Below are positions 1 to 8,318 of a stretch of 64,000 nt of DNA, piece by piece (the stretch's first letter is position 1; every line of letters starts with the position of its first letter). The DNA comes from Allobosea psychrotolerans. GTDB taxonomy: Bacteria > Pseudomonadota > Alphaproteobacteria > Rhizobiales > Beijerinckiaceae. Both the position numbers and the translations under genes were made by a program. The stretch covers positions 239,834-303,833 of the forward strand of contig NZ_PQFZ01000005.1 of NCBI RefSeq assembly GCF_002917105.1, given 5' to 3'. A model generated the notes under the pieces. That model worked only from the letters and a program-made list of their open reading frames with translations, had not been told where the DNA came from and did not search any database.

Positions 1-1364
1 ATCGTCTCGTCCTCGCCAAGGCAGAGCACGACGATATCGGCCGTCTCGGCAATGCGGCAGGCATCCGCGATCCCGTGCGTATCAGAGCCGGCGATCGAAA
101 CGCCGGCCGAGACATCGACGACGCAATCCGGCAATGCCAGGCGCAGGCCGTCGGCGATGGTCGTGGCGTCCGTACCCTCGCCTATGGCGGCCCAGGGCCC
201 CAGCATCGCCCGGGCCGCGTCCGCGAGCGGACCGACCACGGCGATGCGCCGCAGGCCGGGCGGCAGCGGCAGGACACCGTCATTGGTCAGCAGGACGATG
301 GAACGCCGGGCCGCCTCGCGAGCGAGGTCTCGGCCGAGGCCGTCATCGGCCGGCGCGTCCCGCGACAATCCGCGATAGGGCTCATCGAACAGACCGAGGC
401 GCTCCTTGAGGCGAAGGACCCGCATGACGGCTGCATCCACGGCTTCCAGCCCAACGAGCCCGCGCGCCAGCGCGGCAGGCAAGCCGCGCCGGTAGGCATC
501 GCCCATCATGTCGATGTCGATGCCTGCGGTCAGCGCCAGGGCCGCGGCCTCGGCGAGGTCGGCAGCAACGCCATGCGGGACAAGCTCCGCAACCGCGCCG
601 TAATCGCTGATGACGACGCCCTCGAAACCCCAGGCGCACCGCAATGTCTTCCGAAGCAGCGTCACATTGGCGTGCGCCGGCACGCCGGCGATATCGGTGA
701 AGGCGGCCATGATCGCGGCAACGCCTGCATCCGCGGCAGCCTTGAACGCCGGAAGGTGCAATTCGAGCAAGGTGCGTTCCGAGAGGTCGCCGGAGGCATA
801 CTCGCGTCCGGCGGTGACAGCCCCGTAGGCGCCGATATGCTTGGCGGTGGCAGCAAGGCTCGTCGGATCGGACAAAGAGCGCCCCTGAAAGCCGCGCACC
901 TTCGCCGAGGCGAAACGGCTGCCGAGAAGCGGATCCTCGCCGGGGCTCTCGGCGATGCGGCCCCAGCGCGGATCGCGTGCGAGGTCGAGCATGGGCGCGA
1001 AGGTGAGCATGATGCCGTCGCGCGAAGCTTCCGCCGCAGCGGCTCGAGCAGTCGCCTCCCACAGGGGCGGGTCAAAGGCCGCAGCCTCCGCCAGCGGGAT
1101 CGGAAAGATCGTTCGATGACCGTGCAGGACGTCGAGGCCGAAGAGGAGCGGAATCTCGAGCCGCGTTTCCTCAATTGCGAGACGCTGCAGCTCGCGCACG
1201 ATCTCGGAGCCGTGCACATTGAGCAGGCTGCCCAGCCTGCCCTCGCGAATTGCCGATTGCACGTCGCGAGTCGTTCCGTGCCCGGACCCCTCGGCCATGG
1301 TGAGCTGACCGATCTTCTCCTCCAAAGTCATGGCTGCAAGGAGTGCCTCGATAACTTTGGCCAT
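1..1364 (-). CDS. GH3 beta-glucosidase, 3' end cut by window edge
   Basis: This is a glycoside hydrolase family 3 enzyme that removes terminal beta-glucosyl residues. The 454 visible residues include DPRWGRIAESPGEDP at about 131-145, the KH pair at 175-176, and SDYGAV with the likely nucleophile Asp254. The C-terminal (alpha/beta)6 sandwich begins near residue 345 and runs off the window. No signal peptide is visible (it starts MAKVIEALLAAMTLEEK), so it is probably cytoplasmic and acts on imported oligosaccharides. GCGAGG lies 9 bases before the ATG at 1364. It is divergent from the ABC transporter, GH144 and GH15 genes. With GH144 next door, a sophoro-oligosaccharide (beta-1,2) substrate is likely, but that is inferred from context. 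The family assignment is secure; the exact substrate is not. Confidence 0.9.
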   Translation of the reverse strand, partial: MAKVIEALLAAMTLEEKIGQLTMAEGSGHGTTRDVQSAIREGRLGSLLNVHGSEIVRELQRLAIEETRLEIPLLFGLDVLHGHRTIFPIPLAEAAAFDPPLWEATARAAAAEASRDGIMLTFAPMLDLARDPRWGRIAESPGEDPLLGSRFASAKVRGFQGRSLSDPTSLAATAKHIGAYGAVTAGREYASGDLSERTLLELHLPAFKAAADAGVAAIMAAFTDIAGVPAHANVTLLRKTLRCAWGFEGVVISDYGAVAELVPHGVAADLAEAAALALTAGIDIDMMGDAYRRGLPAALARGLVGLEAVDAAVMRVLRLKERLGLFDEPYRGLSRDAPADDGLGRDLAREAARRSIVLLTNDGVLPLPPGLRRIAVVGPLADAARAMLGPWAAIGEGTDATTIADGLRLALPDCVVDVSAGVSIAGSDTHGIADACRIAETADIVVLCLGEDET

Positions 1365-1492
1365 GACTGGTTGCCTCGCTGGTCTGTCGCGAGCTTCGCC
1401 CTGAGCGGTGCTGGATGAAATGACCTGGATCAAAGAATGGCGGATGGGACGCCCTAAGCTTGCCAAAGTCGACAAGGGGAGCAGGGTCGACG

Positions 1493-3322
1493 ATGTCTCA
1501 TGTCGGCGAACCGTTCACGCTTCCGCCTCGTCGGATGCCCGGCATCCGGGCGACGGGCTCGCGCGTCGGCAAATTCGTGCGCAGGCTATGGTCGACGCCG
1601 GAGGCAGCCAGGCTCGGCTGGCTCGTGCTCGGACTGTTCGCGGTCATCGTCGCCACGGTCGTCGGGCAGATTTGGCTGAACGCATGGAACCAGCCCTTCT
1701 ACGATGCTCTGGCGCAGAAGGATCTGGCCGCCTTCGCCCAACAGACGCTCGTTTTCCTCTACATCGCGGGCGGGCTCCTCGTCCTCAACGTGGCGCAGAA
1801 CTGGCTTCACGAGACCGTCAAGGTCAGGCTGCGCGAACTGCTCACCGGCAGCCTGCTCGACGATTGGCTCGGGCCCCGGCGCGCCGTCCATCTCGCACTG
1901 GCCGGCGAGATCGGCGTCAATCCCGACCAACGCATCCACGAGGATGCGCGCCATCTCAGCGAGCTGTCGGCCGATCTGGGCATCGGGCTGCTGCAGGCCG
2001 CCCTCCTGCTTGTCAGTTTCGTCGGGGTGCTCTGGATCCTGTCGCGCGATGTAGCCTTTGTCATGGGCGATCAGACCATCGCCATTCCCGGCTATATGGT
2101 CTGGTGCGCGCTCATCTATGCCGCCACCGGCTCCTGGCTCAGCTGGCGTGTCGGCCGTCCGCTCGTCGCGCTGAACGCTGAGCGTTACACCCGCGAGGCG
2201 GAACTCCGCTTCACCCTGGTGCGTGTCAACGAGCATCTCGATGCGATCTCGCTGCATGCGGGAGAAGGCACCGAACACAAGCATTTGCGCGAGGAGCTCG
2301 ACCGCGTCATCGGTGTCCTGCAGAGCATCGTGCGCATGACGGCGCGGCTGACCTGGGTCACGGCCGGCTATGGCTGGTTCGCCATCATCGCCCCCGTCCT
2401 TGTGGCGGCGCCGGGCTATTTCGGCGGCAGCCTGTCGTTCGGCAAGCTGATGATGGCGGTCGCGGCCTTCCTGCAGGTCCAGCAGGCGCTGCGCTGGTTC
2501 ATCGACAATTACGGTCGGATCGCCGACTGGCATGCCACCTTCCTGCGGATCAAGGCGTTTCGCGATGCGCTCGCGGCGCTCGACGTCGTCGGAGAGGGTT
2601 TCGACCGCATTGTCATTGAAGACCATCCCCAGGGCGGCATGGCTTTCGACCGGCTCGAGCTGACCTCGGCAGCGGGTTGCTCCGTGCTCGATAAGGTGGT
2701 GATCGATGTTCCCGCGGGCACGCGCCTGCTCATCGTCGGGCCCCCCGGCTCGGGCAAGAGCACGCTCTTCCGGGCCATAGCCGGCCTGTGGCCCTGGGGG
2801 CGTGGGCGCCTGCGCCTACCGCCGCGGGAGAGCATGATGTTCCTGCCGCAGCGACCCTATCTGCCGCTCGGTTCGCTGCGTGAGGCGCTGCTCTACCCGG
2901 TTCCGTCGAGGCCGCATGACGATGAGGCGCTGCGCGCGGCGCTCCATCGGACGGGTCTCGCGCACCTGACCCCCGCCCTCGACAAGACCCGTCGGTGGGA
3001 TCGCGAGCTCACCCTGGACGAGCAGCAGCGCGTCGCCTTCGCCCGGCTGCTTCTGCACGAGCCGCGCTGGGTGATCATGGACGAGGCGATCGACACCATC
3101 GAGGAGGAAAATCGCCGCCTCGTCCTGTCGATCTTCGAGAAGGAGCTCGCCGCGACGGGAGTGGTCAGCATTGGCCGCCGCGCAGCGCTCAACGGCTTCT
3201 ATCACCGGCTCGTGCATCTCGCCCTGCACTCGACCCCCTGCCCCTGGCCGAGCCGCGTGGAGGCACGCCGCATCGGGCCGGCGGCGGCAATGGTGACCGG
3301 GAATGCCCTCGATGCGCCCTGA
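1493..3322 (+). CDS. SbmA/YddA-like ABC transporter, fused membrane and ATPase domains
   Basis: This 609-residue protein combines an N-terminal ABC_membrane_2-type transmembrane domain (hydrophobic segments near residues 40-65, 85-105, 170-190, 205-225, 295-320) with a C-terminal nucleotide-binding domain. Walker A is GPPGSGKS at about 416-423 and Walker B ends in D530-E531 (WVIMDEAID). The usual LSGGEQQR signature is degenerate here (LTLDEQQR), a drift seen in the SbmA/YddA group. An ATG at 1493 preceded by AAGGGGAG was preferred to the upstream TTG at 1460. The gene overlaps the GH144 start, so they are probably cotranscribed. The context suggests movement of a glucan or oligosaccharide, but members of this family also move peptides and cobalamin, so the cargo is unknown. 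Confidence 0.85.
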   Translation: MSHVGEPFTLPPRRMPGIRATGSRVGKFVRRLWSTPEAARLGWLVLGLFAVIVATVVGQIWLNAWNQPFYDALAQKDLAAFAQQTLVFLYIAGGLLVLNVAQNWLHETVKVRLRELLTGSLLDDWLGPRRAVHLALAGEIGVNPDQRIHEDARHLSELSADLGIGLLQAALLLVSFVGVLWILSRDVAFVMGDQTIAIPGYMVWCALIYAATGSWLSWRVGRPLVALNAERYTREAELRFTLVRVNEHLDAISLHAGEGTEHKHLREELDRVIGVLQSIVRMTARLTWVTAGYGWFAIIAPVLVAAPGYFGGSLSFGKLMMAVAAFLQVQQALRWFIDNYGRIADWHATFLRIKAFRDALAALDVVGEGFDRIVIEDHPQGGMAFDRLELTSAAGCSVLDKVVIDVPAGTRLLIVGPPGSGKSTLFRAIAGLWPWGRGRLRLPPRESMMFLPQRPYLPLGSLREALLYPVPSRPHDDEALRAALHRTGLAHLTPALDKTRRWDRELTLDEQQRVAFARLLLHEPRWVIMDEAIDTIEEENRRLVLSIFEKELAATGVVSIGRRAALNGFYHRLVHLALHSTPCPWPSRVEARRIGPAAAMVTGNALDAP

Positions 3323-4598
3323 ACAGCATCCCCGAGCCGCGCCGTTCCTGGCGGCTGGCGCCTGCGCACCGTCCGACGCGGCGCTGCTCGACCTCATCCA
3401 GCGGCAGACCTTCCGCTTCTTCTGGGACTTCGCCCATCCTGTCTGTGGGCTCGCCCGGGACCGGCTCGACAAGCATGGGCAGGGCGGCGACCTCGTCGCC
3501 ATCGGTGGCTCGGGCTTCGGCGTCATGGCGATCATCGTCGCCGCCGCACGCGGCTGGATCGGCCGCGACGAGGCGCTCGCCCGGATGCAAAAGATCCTGC
3601 GGCATCTCGCCGATGTGCCACGGTACCACGGCGTCTTCCCCCATTTCATCGACGGCCGCACAGGCGCGACCGTGCCCTTCGGCGCCAAGGACGACGGGGG
3701 CGACATCGTCGAGACGGCCTTCCTCTTCCAGGGGCTGCTCTCGACCCGTCAGTATTTCTCCCGGGATACGGCCGCGGAGGCGGCCCTTCGCGAGATGATC
3801 GACCGGCTATGGCGCAGCGTCGAATGGAACTGGCACACCCGCGGCGGCAGGCCGGTGCTCTACTGGCATTGGAGCCCGAACCATGGCTGGGCGCGCGACC
3901 ATCAGATCCGCGGCTGGAACGAGTGCCTCATCGCCTATGTGCTGGCCGCCGCCTCGCCCGATCACGCCATCGACGCTGAGGCGTACCACCGGGGCTGGGC
4001 TGCGGGGCCCGACTTCGTCAATGGCCAGCGCTATTACGGCCTCGAACTGCCGCTCGGCCCGGCTTTTGGCGGACCACTTTGCTTCGCCCACTATTCCTTC
4101 CTGGGGCTCTCGCCCGCCGGACTCGTCGATCGCTATGCCGATTACTGGCAGCAAAACGTCCGGCACGCGCTGATCCACTATCGGCACAGCGTCAAGAACC
4201 CGAACGGACATCCCGGCTACGGGCCGCAGTGCTGGGGCCTGACCGCGAGCGACGGCCCGCACGGCTATGACGTTCATACGCCGGATCACGATCCGGGCGT
4301 CATCGCCCCGACGGCAGCGCTGTCGAGCATGCCCTATGTGCCGGCCGAGGCCATCGCCGCGCTGCGGCATTTCCTCGTGCTGGGCGACCGCATCTGGGGC
4401 GAGTGCGGCTTCACCTCCGGCTTCAGCACGCGCGGGCAGTGGGCTTCTGCGGACTCGATCGCAATCGATCAGGGGCCGATCGTCGTGATGATCGAGAACC
4501 ACAGGACCGGCCTGCTGTGGAAGCTCTTCATGAGCTGCCCGGAGGTCGGCCGGGCGTTGGCGCGACTCGGCCTCAGGAGCAATGGCCATGGTGCATAG
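3303..4598 (+). CDS. GH144-like endo-beta-1,2-glucanase (glycoamylase domain)
   Basis: The 431-residue protein carries the glycoamylase/COG5368 domain over nearly its whole length. It has the N-terminal hallmark LDLIQRQTFRFFWDF at about 29-43, then YHGVFPHFID, an acid-rich DDGGDIVETAFLFQGLL stretch, HWSPNHGW, and WNECLIAYVLAAASP. Characterised GH144 enzymes cut linear beta-1,2-glucan inside the chain to sophoro-oligosaccharides. The same fold forms the C-terminal region of cyclic beta-1,2-glucan synthases. No signal peptide is evident. The ATG at 3303 overlaps the ABC gene by 20 bases; a second in-frame ATG lies at 3312. GH144 next to a GH3 glucosidase is a known arrangement for beta-1,2-glucan use. 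The family call is firm; the substrate follows from family and context. Confidence 0.85.
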   Translation: MPSMRPEQHPRAAPFLAAGACAPSDAALLDLIQRQTFRFFWDFAHPVCGLARDRLDKHGQGGDLVAIGGSGFGVMAIIVAAARGWIGRDEALARMQKILRHLADVPRYHGVFPHFIDGRTGATVPFGAKDDGGDIVETAFLFQGLLSTRQYFSRDTAAEAALREMIDRLWRSVEWNWHTRGGRPVLYWHWSPNHGWARDHQIRGWNECLIAYVLAAASPDHAIDAEAYHRGWAAGPDFVNGQRYYGLELPLGPAFGGPLCFAHYSFLGLSPAGLVDRYADYWQQNVRHALIHYRHSVKNPNGHPGYGPQCWGLTASDGPHGYDVHTPDHDPGVIAPTAALSSMPYVPAEAIAALRHFLVLGDRIWGECGFTSGFSTRGQWASADSIAIDQGPIVVMIENHRTGLLWKLFMSCPEVGRALARLGLRSNGHGA

Positions 4599-6078
4599 GT
4601 TTGCGGCCGGGCCCCGGCCGCGCCGGGCATCGACCGGCGTGGAAACGTCGCTCGACAACTGGATCGAACAGGAAGGCCGCTTCGCCGCCGCGGCGATGCT
4701 GCGCCTCGTCTCGGCCACCGATCTCGTCTGCGACAGACGGGCCTTCGGCCAGTTCATCGTGCCGAAGGCGGGCTCCGTGCTCGCGGCGCCGCCGGCCGTC
4801 CAGGAGGGCGATCCCGACTACACCTTCCACTGGCTACGGGATTCGGCGCTGATCATCGATGCCGTGAGGGTGCTCGTCGAGAACGACGCGCTCGGCGACG
4901 AGGCGATGGCCTCTTTTGCTGACTTCGTCGCGTTTAGTCTGGCGGCGAGTCGTCTCAGCGGCCCGGCCTTCCTCGCGGAGATCCGGGACATCCGCCGCCG
5001 GGCCGATCCGGTCTTCCTGCAATATGTGCGGTCGGATGACGAACTGGCGCGTCTGACCGGCGACAGCCTGCGCGGCGAAGTGCGCGTCAATCCCGACGGC
5101 ACGCTCGACATCACCAGATGGGGACGACCGCAGAATGACGGGCCGGCCCTGCGGGCGCTGACGCTCCTGCGCTGGGCGGACATCGTCCGTGGCCCGGTGC
5201 GGCACGACATGGGCGAGTTGCTCGTCGGCGACCTCGACTACACCGCCGCCCATTGGCTCGAGCCCTGCTACGACATCTGGGAAGAGGAAAAGGGGCTCCA
5301 CTACTATACTCATCTGGTGCAGCGGACGGCACTCGCGCGCGGTGCCCTCTGGGCCGAAGGGGCCGGCGATCGGCTGCGGGCCAGCCGCTACCGCGCCGAG
5401 GTTCGTGGGCTCGATCGGGCACTCGGCGCCTATTGGTCGCAGGCAAAGGGGTTCTATCTCAGCCGAAGAGACGTGACCGCCGGAGATCCCGCGAGAGAGC
5501 TCGACATCGCCACCATCCTCGCGGTCGTTCATGCCGATCTGCCCGTCGGAGCCCATAGTGTCCTCGATCCGCGGGTGCATGCCACGCTGGCACGGCTGGA
5601 GGCATTCTTCACCGAGGCACTCGCCATCAATGCCGGGCTTGAACCCGGAGCCGTCCCGGCCGTCGGGCGCTATCCGGGGGACGTCTATTTCGGCGGTGGC
5701 GCCTTCTATTTCGCAACGCTCGGCGTCGCCGAGTTCTACTATCGGCTGGCGGTTGCCGTTCAGGCCGGCCGCAGCGTGCCGCTCACCACATGCAATCGCC
5801 CGTTCTTCTCTCGTTTCCTCGGCAAAGCGATCGTCGCCGGCTGCGAACTGCCTCCGAACCGGGCAGAGCGGGAAACGATTGTCGCCGCGCTTGCAGGCAG
5901 GGGCGATGCGATCATGGCGCTGGTGCGACACTTTACCCCGCCTTCAGGCGAGTTGTCGGAACAACTCGACCGCGACAGCGGTCGGCAGACATCAGCCAAG
6001 AACCTCGGTTGGAGCTACGCCGCCTTCATCACGGCCGCGGCAGTGAGGGCCTCGGTATGTCGAGCCGATGTCGCATAG
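4588..6078 (+). CDS. GH15 glucoamylase-like glycoside hydrolase
   Basis: This 496-residue enzyme has an (alpha/alpha)6-barrel GH15 pattern. It begins with DPDYTFHWLRDSALIIDAV, continues with RWGRPQNDGPALRAL, and then has the catalytic-acid region CYDIWEEEKGLHYYT (Glu232/233). The C-terminal catalytic-base region is SGELSEQLDRDSG (Glu455/458), followed by SAKNLGWSYAAF. GH15 enzymes release glucose from chain ends by inversion. The ATG at 4588 is 8 bases after AGGAG at 4575-4579 and is preferred to the ATG at 4582, which is only 2 bases away. The start overlaps the GH144 stop, so the genes are translationally linked. No secretion signal is seen. GH15 normally acts on alpha-linkages, so its pairing with beta-1,2-glucan enzymes is odd. 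Confidence 0.85.
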   Translation: MVHRFAAGPRPRRASTGVETSLDNWIEQEGRFAAAAMLRLVSATDLVCDRRAFGQFIVPKAGSVLAAPPAVQEGDPDYTFHWLRDSALIIDAVRVLVENDALGDEAMASFADFVAFSLAASRLSGPAFLAEIRDIRRRADPVFLQYVRSDDELARLTGDSLRGEVRVNPDGTLDITRWGRPQNDGPALRALTLLRWADIVRGPVRHDMGELLVGDLDYTAAHWLEPCYDIWEEEKGLHYYTHLVQRTALARGALWAEGAGDRLRASRYRAEVRGLDRALGAYWSQAKGFYLSRRDVTAGDPARELDIATILAVVHADLPVGAHSVLDPRVHATLARLEAFFTEALAINAGLEPGAVPAVGRYPGDVYFGGGAFYFATLGVAEFYYRLAVAVQAGRSVPLTTCNRPFFSRFLGKAIVAGCELPPNRAERETIVAALAGRGDAIMALVRHFTPPSGELSEQLDRDSGRQTSAKNLGWSYAAFITAAAVRASVCRADVA

Positions 6079-6249
6079 CCGAAGAAGGCCTGCCCGCCAT
6101 GTGTGGCGGTCCAGCATGAGGGGGGCCGCCGGGGAGATGAACTGCGGCACGACCGGCGCCGCCCCGCCGGAGGCGGCATCATCCAGCACGGCGAGATCCT
6201 CGCGCACCGCATGGTAAGCGATCTCGGGAGGCAGCGCGTCCTTGCCGGG

Positions 6250-6387
6250 CACGCCTTCCAGCACAATGCGGATCGTCTCTTCGGCGGACTGCCGACGCGT
6301 CGCGCGACGGATATCCTTCGCGACCTGCTCTGCCGGCGCTTTCTCCGGCCCGGATTTCTGTCTCATCTGCGCGGCCATGAGCGGCAA
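6250..6387 (-). pseudogene. IS3-family OrfA remnant (N-terminal ~45 codons)
   Basis: Reading down from 6387, about 45 codons match the start of an IS3-type OrfA helix-turn-helix transposase, with KAPAEQVAKDIRRATRRQ followed by SAEETIRIVLEG. After that the reading continues into residues with no resemblance to a transposase, up to the end of the GH15 gene. There is no OrfB catalytic DDE part and no recognisable terminal inverted repeats. I read it as a decayed insertion-sequence end. Its start sits directly against repeat copy A1, so the junction may mark where foreign DNA begins. The likeness is by memory of the family, not by a search. Confidence 0.55.
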
Positions 6388-6591
6388 CTAGACCTCCCCT
6401 GGGACAGCGCAGACTTGCGTCTCGGCTGTCGCAGCGGCGACCGGCGCAATCCGGCCGTGGCCGGCTTCGTTGACGAACTTCAATCCGTGGCGGCGGCGAT
6501 GAACAGCCCCACCCAGGCTGCTCCTGCGCCAGGCTGAGGCTTAGGCGAAGCAGGTGAACACGCGGCCTGCTGCTCTCGTCTCGCTTGCGCC
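6374..6591 (+). repeat. Dispersed repeat family A, copy A1
   Basis: This copy has the core motifs CTTGCGTCTCGGCTGTCGC, CAATCCGTGGCGGCGGCGAT and CTCGTCTCGCTTGCGCC in the same order as copies at 13307, 16759, 21844 and 27328. It shows the most divergent left end (a GGGACAGCGCAGA variant) and abuts the IS remnant. It marks the left edge of the accessory block. Confidence 0.85.
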
Positions 6592-6788
6592 AAGAGCGGA
6601 AATTGGCTTGATGCCTAAGCGCAGATCTAAACGCCTGTCGCTTGGATACGTGAGTTGCTCCGTTATTGAGGGCGGGATGAAAGACTGAACTCGACCCAGT
6701 TCGACCCTCCCGCAATGCTCTACGCCGCCCCGTCCGTGAGGAGCGGCGATGTGTTCGAACTTTGCACTACGCCTTGAAGGTTTGATCG

Positions 6789-7703
6789 ATGAACGGCCAA
6801 TCCAAGCTCAAAGCAGTAAAATCTTTGAAGGGATCGCCAGTATCGTCGCTAACAGTCGTGACGTGGTCGAGCCTCCGCGCTCAACGTAAGGCTTTGCGCG
6901 CGGAACGCCCCAATGACCAGTTCATGGCGTTGGTTCTCAAGGGTGCATTTAGAGTTGGAAGGGACAAAGAAAACCCAATTCGAGGCAACCTTTTCGCCGC
7001 TGCGTTGCGGGAATTGGTGACCCATGTCCTACACACACTGGCTCCTGACGACGAATTGAAGCGCTGCGAGTGGTATGCCCAGGAGAAAGATACGACAGGA
7101 CCAACACGAGCGCAGCGCGCCACCTACATCTCGCAAGGCGGGCTTCTGCCGAAGTTTGTTGAGGAAGAGCTCTCGCTCGATCCGAAAGCAACGATTAAGC
7201 CGCTTACTGATGCTATGTCCAAGCTAAACGCTGTGACGCACGTTAAATCAGAGACCGTACTCAATGATAGCCGTAAAGTTCTTAATTTAGGGGCCGCCAG
7301 CCTCGAAGCTCTTCTGAATCTCTTCGAGTCTGCTCGTGAATGCCGAGCTGCCGTTGCGCATAAACTCGCCGATCACGTTGATCAAGCTGTTCTGGACCGC
7401 CTGATCGGCGATGTCGTGCAGGAACTCGACGAGTTGTCGACTCACACCATTGTGGATGAACATCAATCCGAGCACCTTTCGGTGATTGAGATCGGAGCTC
7501 GTGAAGTGAAATTTGAAGTCCAAGGCACGGTATTTGTGACCTTGCAGTACGGGTCAGGTTCGGACCGGCGCAGGGGCGACGGTGCGGAAATCGACGACGC
7601 CTTTCCATATCGCGCGACGGTTACATCAAAGGCAATCGCCCCAACAGTGTTTGCGACGGAAGCCGTTGATATCCGCGTCGACAATTCATCCTTCTACGAG
7701 TGA
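6789..7703 (+). CDS. Predicted pPIWI-associating-nuclease-like protein
   Basis: The 304-residue soluble protein has RGNLFAAALRELVTHVLHTL at about 65-84, WYAQEKDTTGPTRAQRATY near 94-112 and QGGLLPKFVEE. These resemble proteins annotated as predicted pPIWI-associating nucleases, which occur in prokaryotic defence loci. That match is from memory and I cannot point to a proven active site. The C-terminal third is beta-rich with an acidic end. GAAGG lies 8 bases before the ATG. No PIWI-RE gene is nearby, so if the family is right it is an orphan or works with the downstream ABC-3C genes. It sits 615 bases before them on the same strand, which does not require cotranscription. Codon use is less GC-biased than in flanking core genes, consistent with transfer. 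Confidence 0.5.
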   Translation: MNGQSKLKAVKSLKGSPVSSLTVVTWSSLRAQRKALRAERPNDQFMALVLKGAFRVGRDKENPIRGNLFAAALRELVTHVLHTLAPDDELKRCEWYAQEKDTTGPTRAQRATYISQGGLLPKFVEEELSLDPKATIKPLTDAMSKLNAVTHVKSETVLNDSRKVLNLGAASLEALLNLFESARECRAAVAHKLADHVDQAVLDRLIGDVVQELDELSTHTIVDEHQSEHLSVIEIGAREVKFEVQGTVFVTLQYGSGSDRRRGDGAEIDDAFPYRATVTSKAIAPTVFATEAVDIRVDNSSFYE

Positions 7704-8318
7704 ACTTCGCGTGCCAAAAAGCCGAGCCTTGGCAATCTCGTCAATTTGAGAAGCCCGGCGAATGTCAGCCTCCTACCCAAGTCGGCGTTCGGTGGTTTCA
7801 CCGATGCCAGCCGCGGTGCGCCATAAGCAGAAATTGGCAATTCGCCAGGAAGCGGACATCAGAAAAATTGAATCCGCCTGCACCTAGCCGATCCGCAGGC
7901 TCATTTCGTCCACCGTTACCGTCCCTGCCATCGCCTTCGCATAGGTTTACTCATGCGAATAGAGGCGCCGCGATCGCCACATCCCCAGTGGGACGAACTC
8001 TGCCTGACCGGCGGCCAAGGTGTGAAAGATCCTGACTAAGCGCGTTGGTCTATCACCGCGAATGTCACCACCTAGCGTCTGGCCACTTTCGTTAGAGTGG
8101 AATATTTTGGTTTCCGAATGAGGATCCTCACTTGCGCCCGCCCCTGCATTACTTTCCTCTTTTTCACGTTGAGCGGTCCGGAATAGACTCTCTTCAACGC
8201 GGCCTTTCGGGACGACGTGCTATTGAGTAGCTTGTCGCCTCAGGGGTGGAGACGGAAACATGTCAACGCGTGGGTGCAGGAACGCGGCTCGTCGTCGAGC
8301 AAATTTTGAGTTCGCGAG
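7704..8318 (+). other. 615-base gap between nuclease-like gene and ABC-3C operon
   Basis: I find no convincing gene here. Open frames of about 110 codons exist but have low-complexity, Arg/Pro/Ser-rich translations and no ribosome site. A short stretch near 7837-7870 recalls the GAAGC(A/G)GACAT wording found at the left end of family A repeats. The ABC-3C promoter must lie in the right part, and 8085-8170 is locally richer in A and T, but I cannot define its boxes. Confidence 0.4.

Noticed and set aside
75..1418. A long open frame on the plus strand across the GH3 gene
   Set aside because: It is a shadow of the GH3 gene. Its translation is Arg/Gly-rich and without family motifs, while the minus strand gives a clear glycosidase.
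7700..8035. A 111-codon frame after the pPIWI-nuclease-like gene
   Set aside because: No ribosome site, and a Pro/Arg/Ser-rich translation without any fold; it is probably non-coding.
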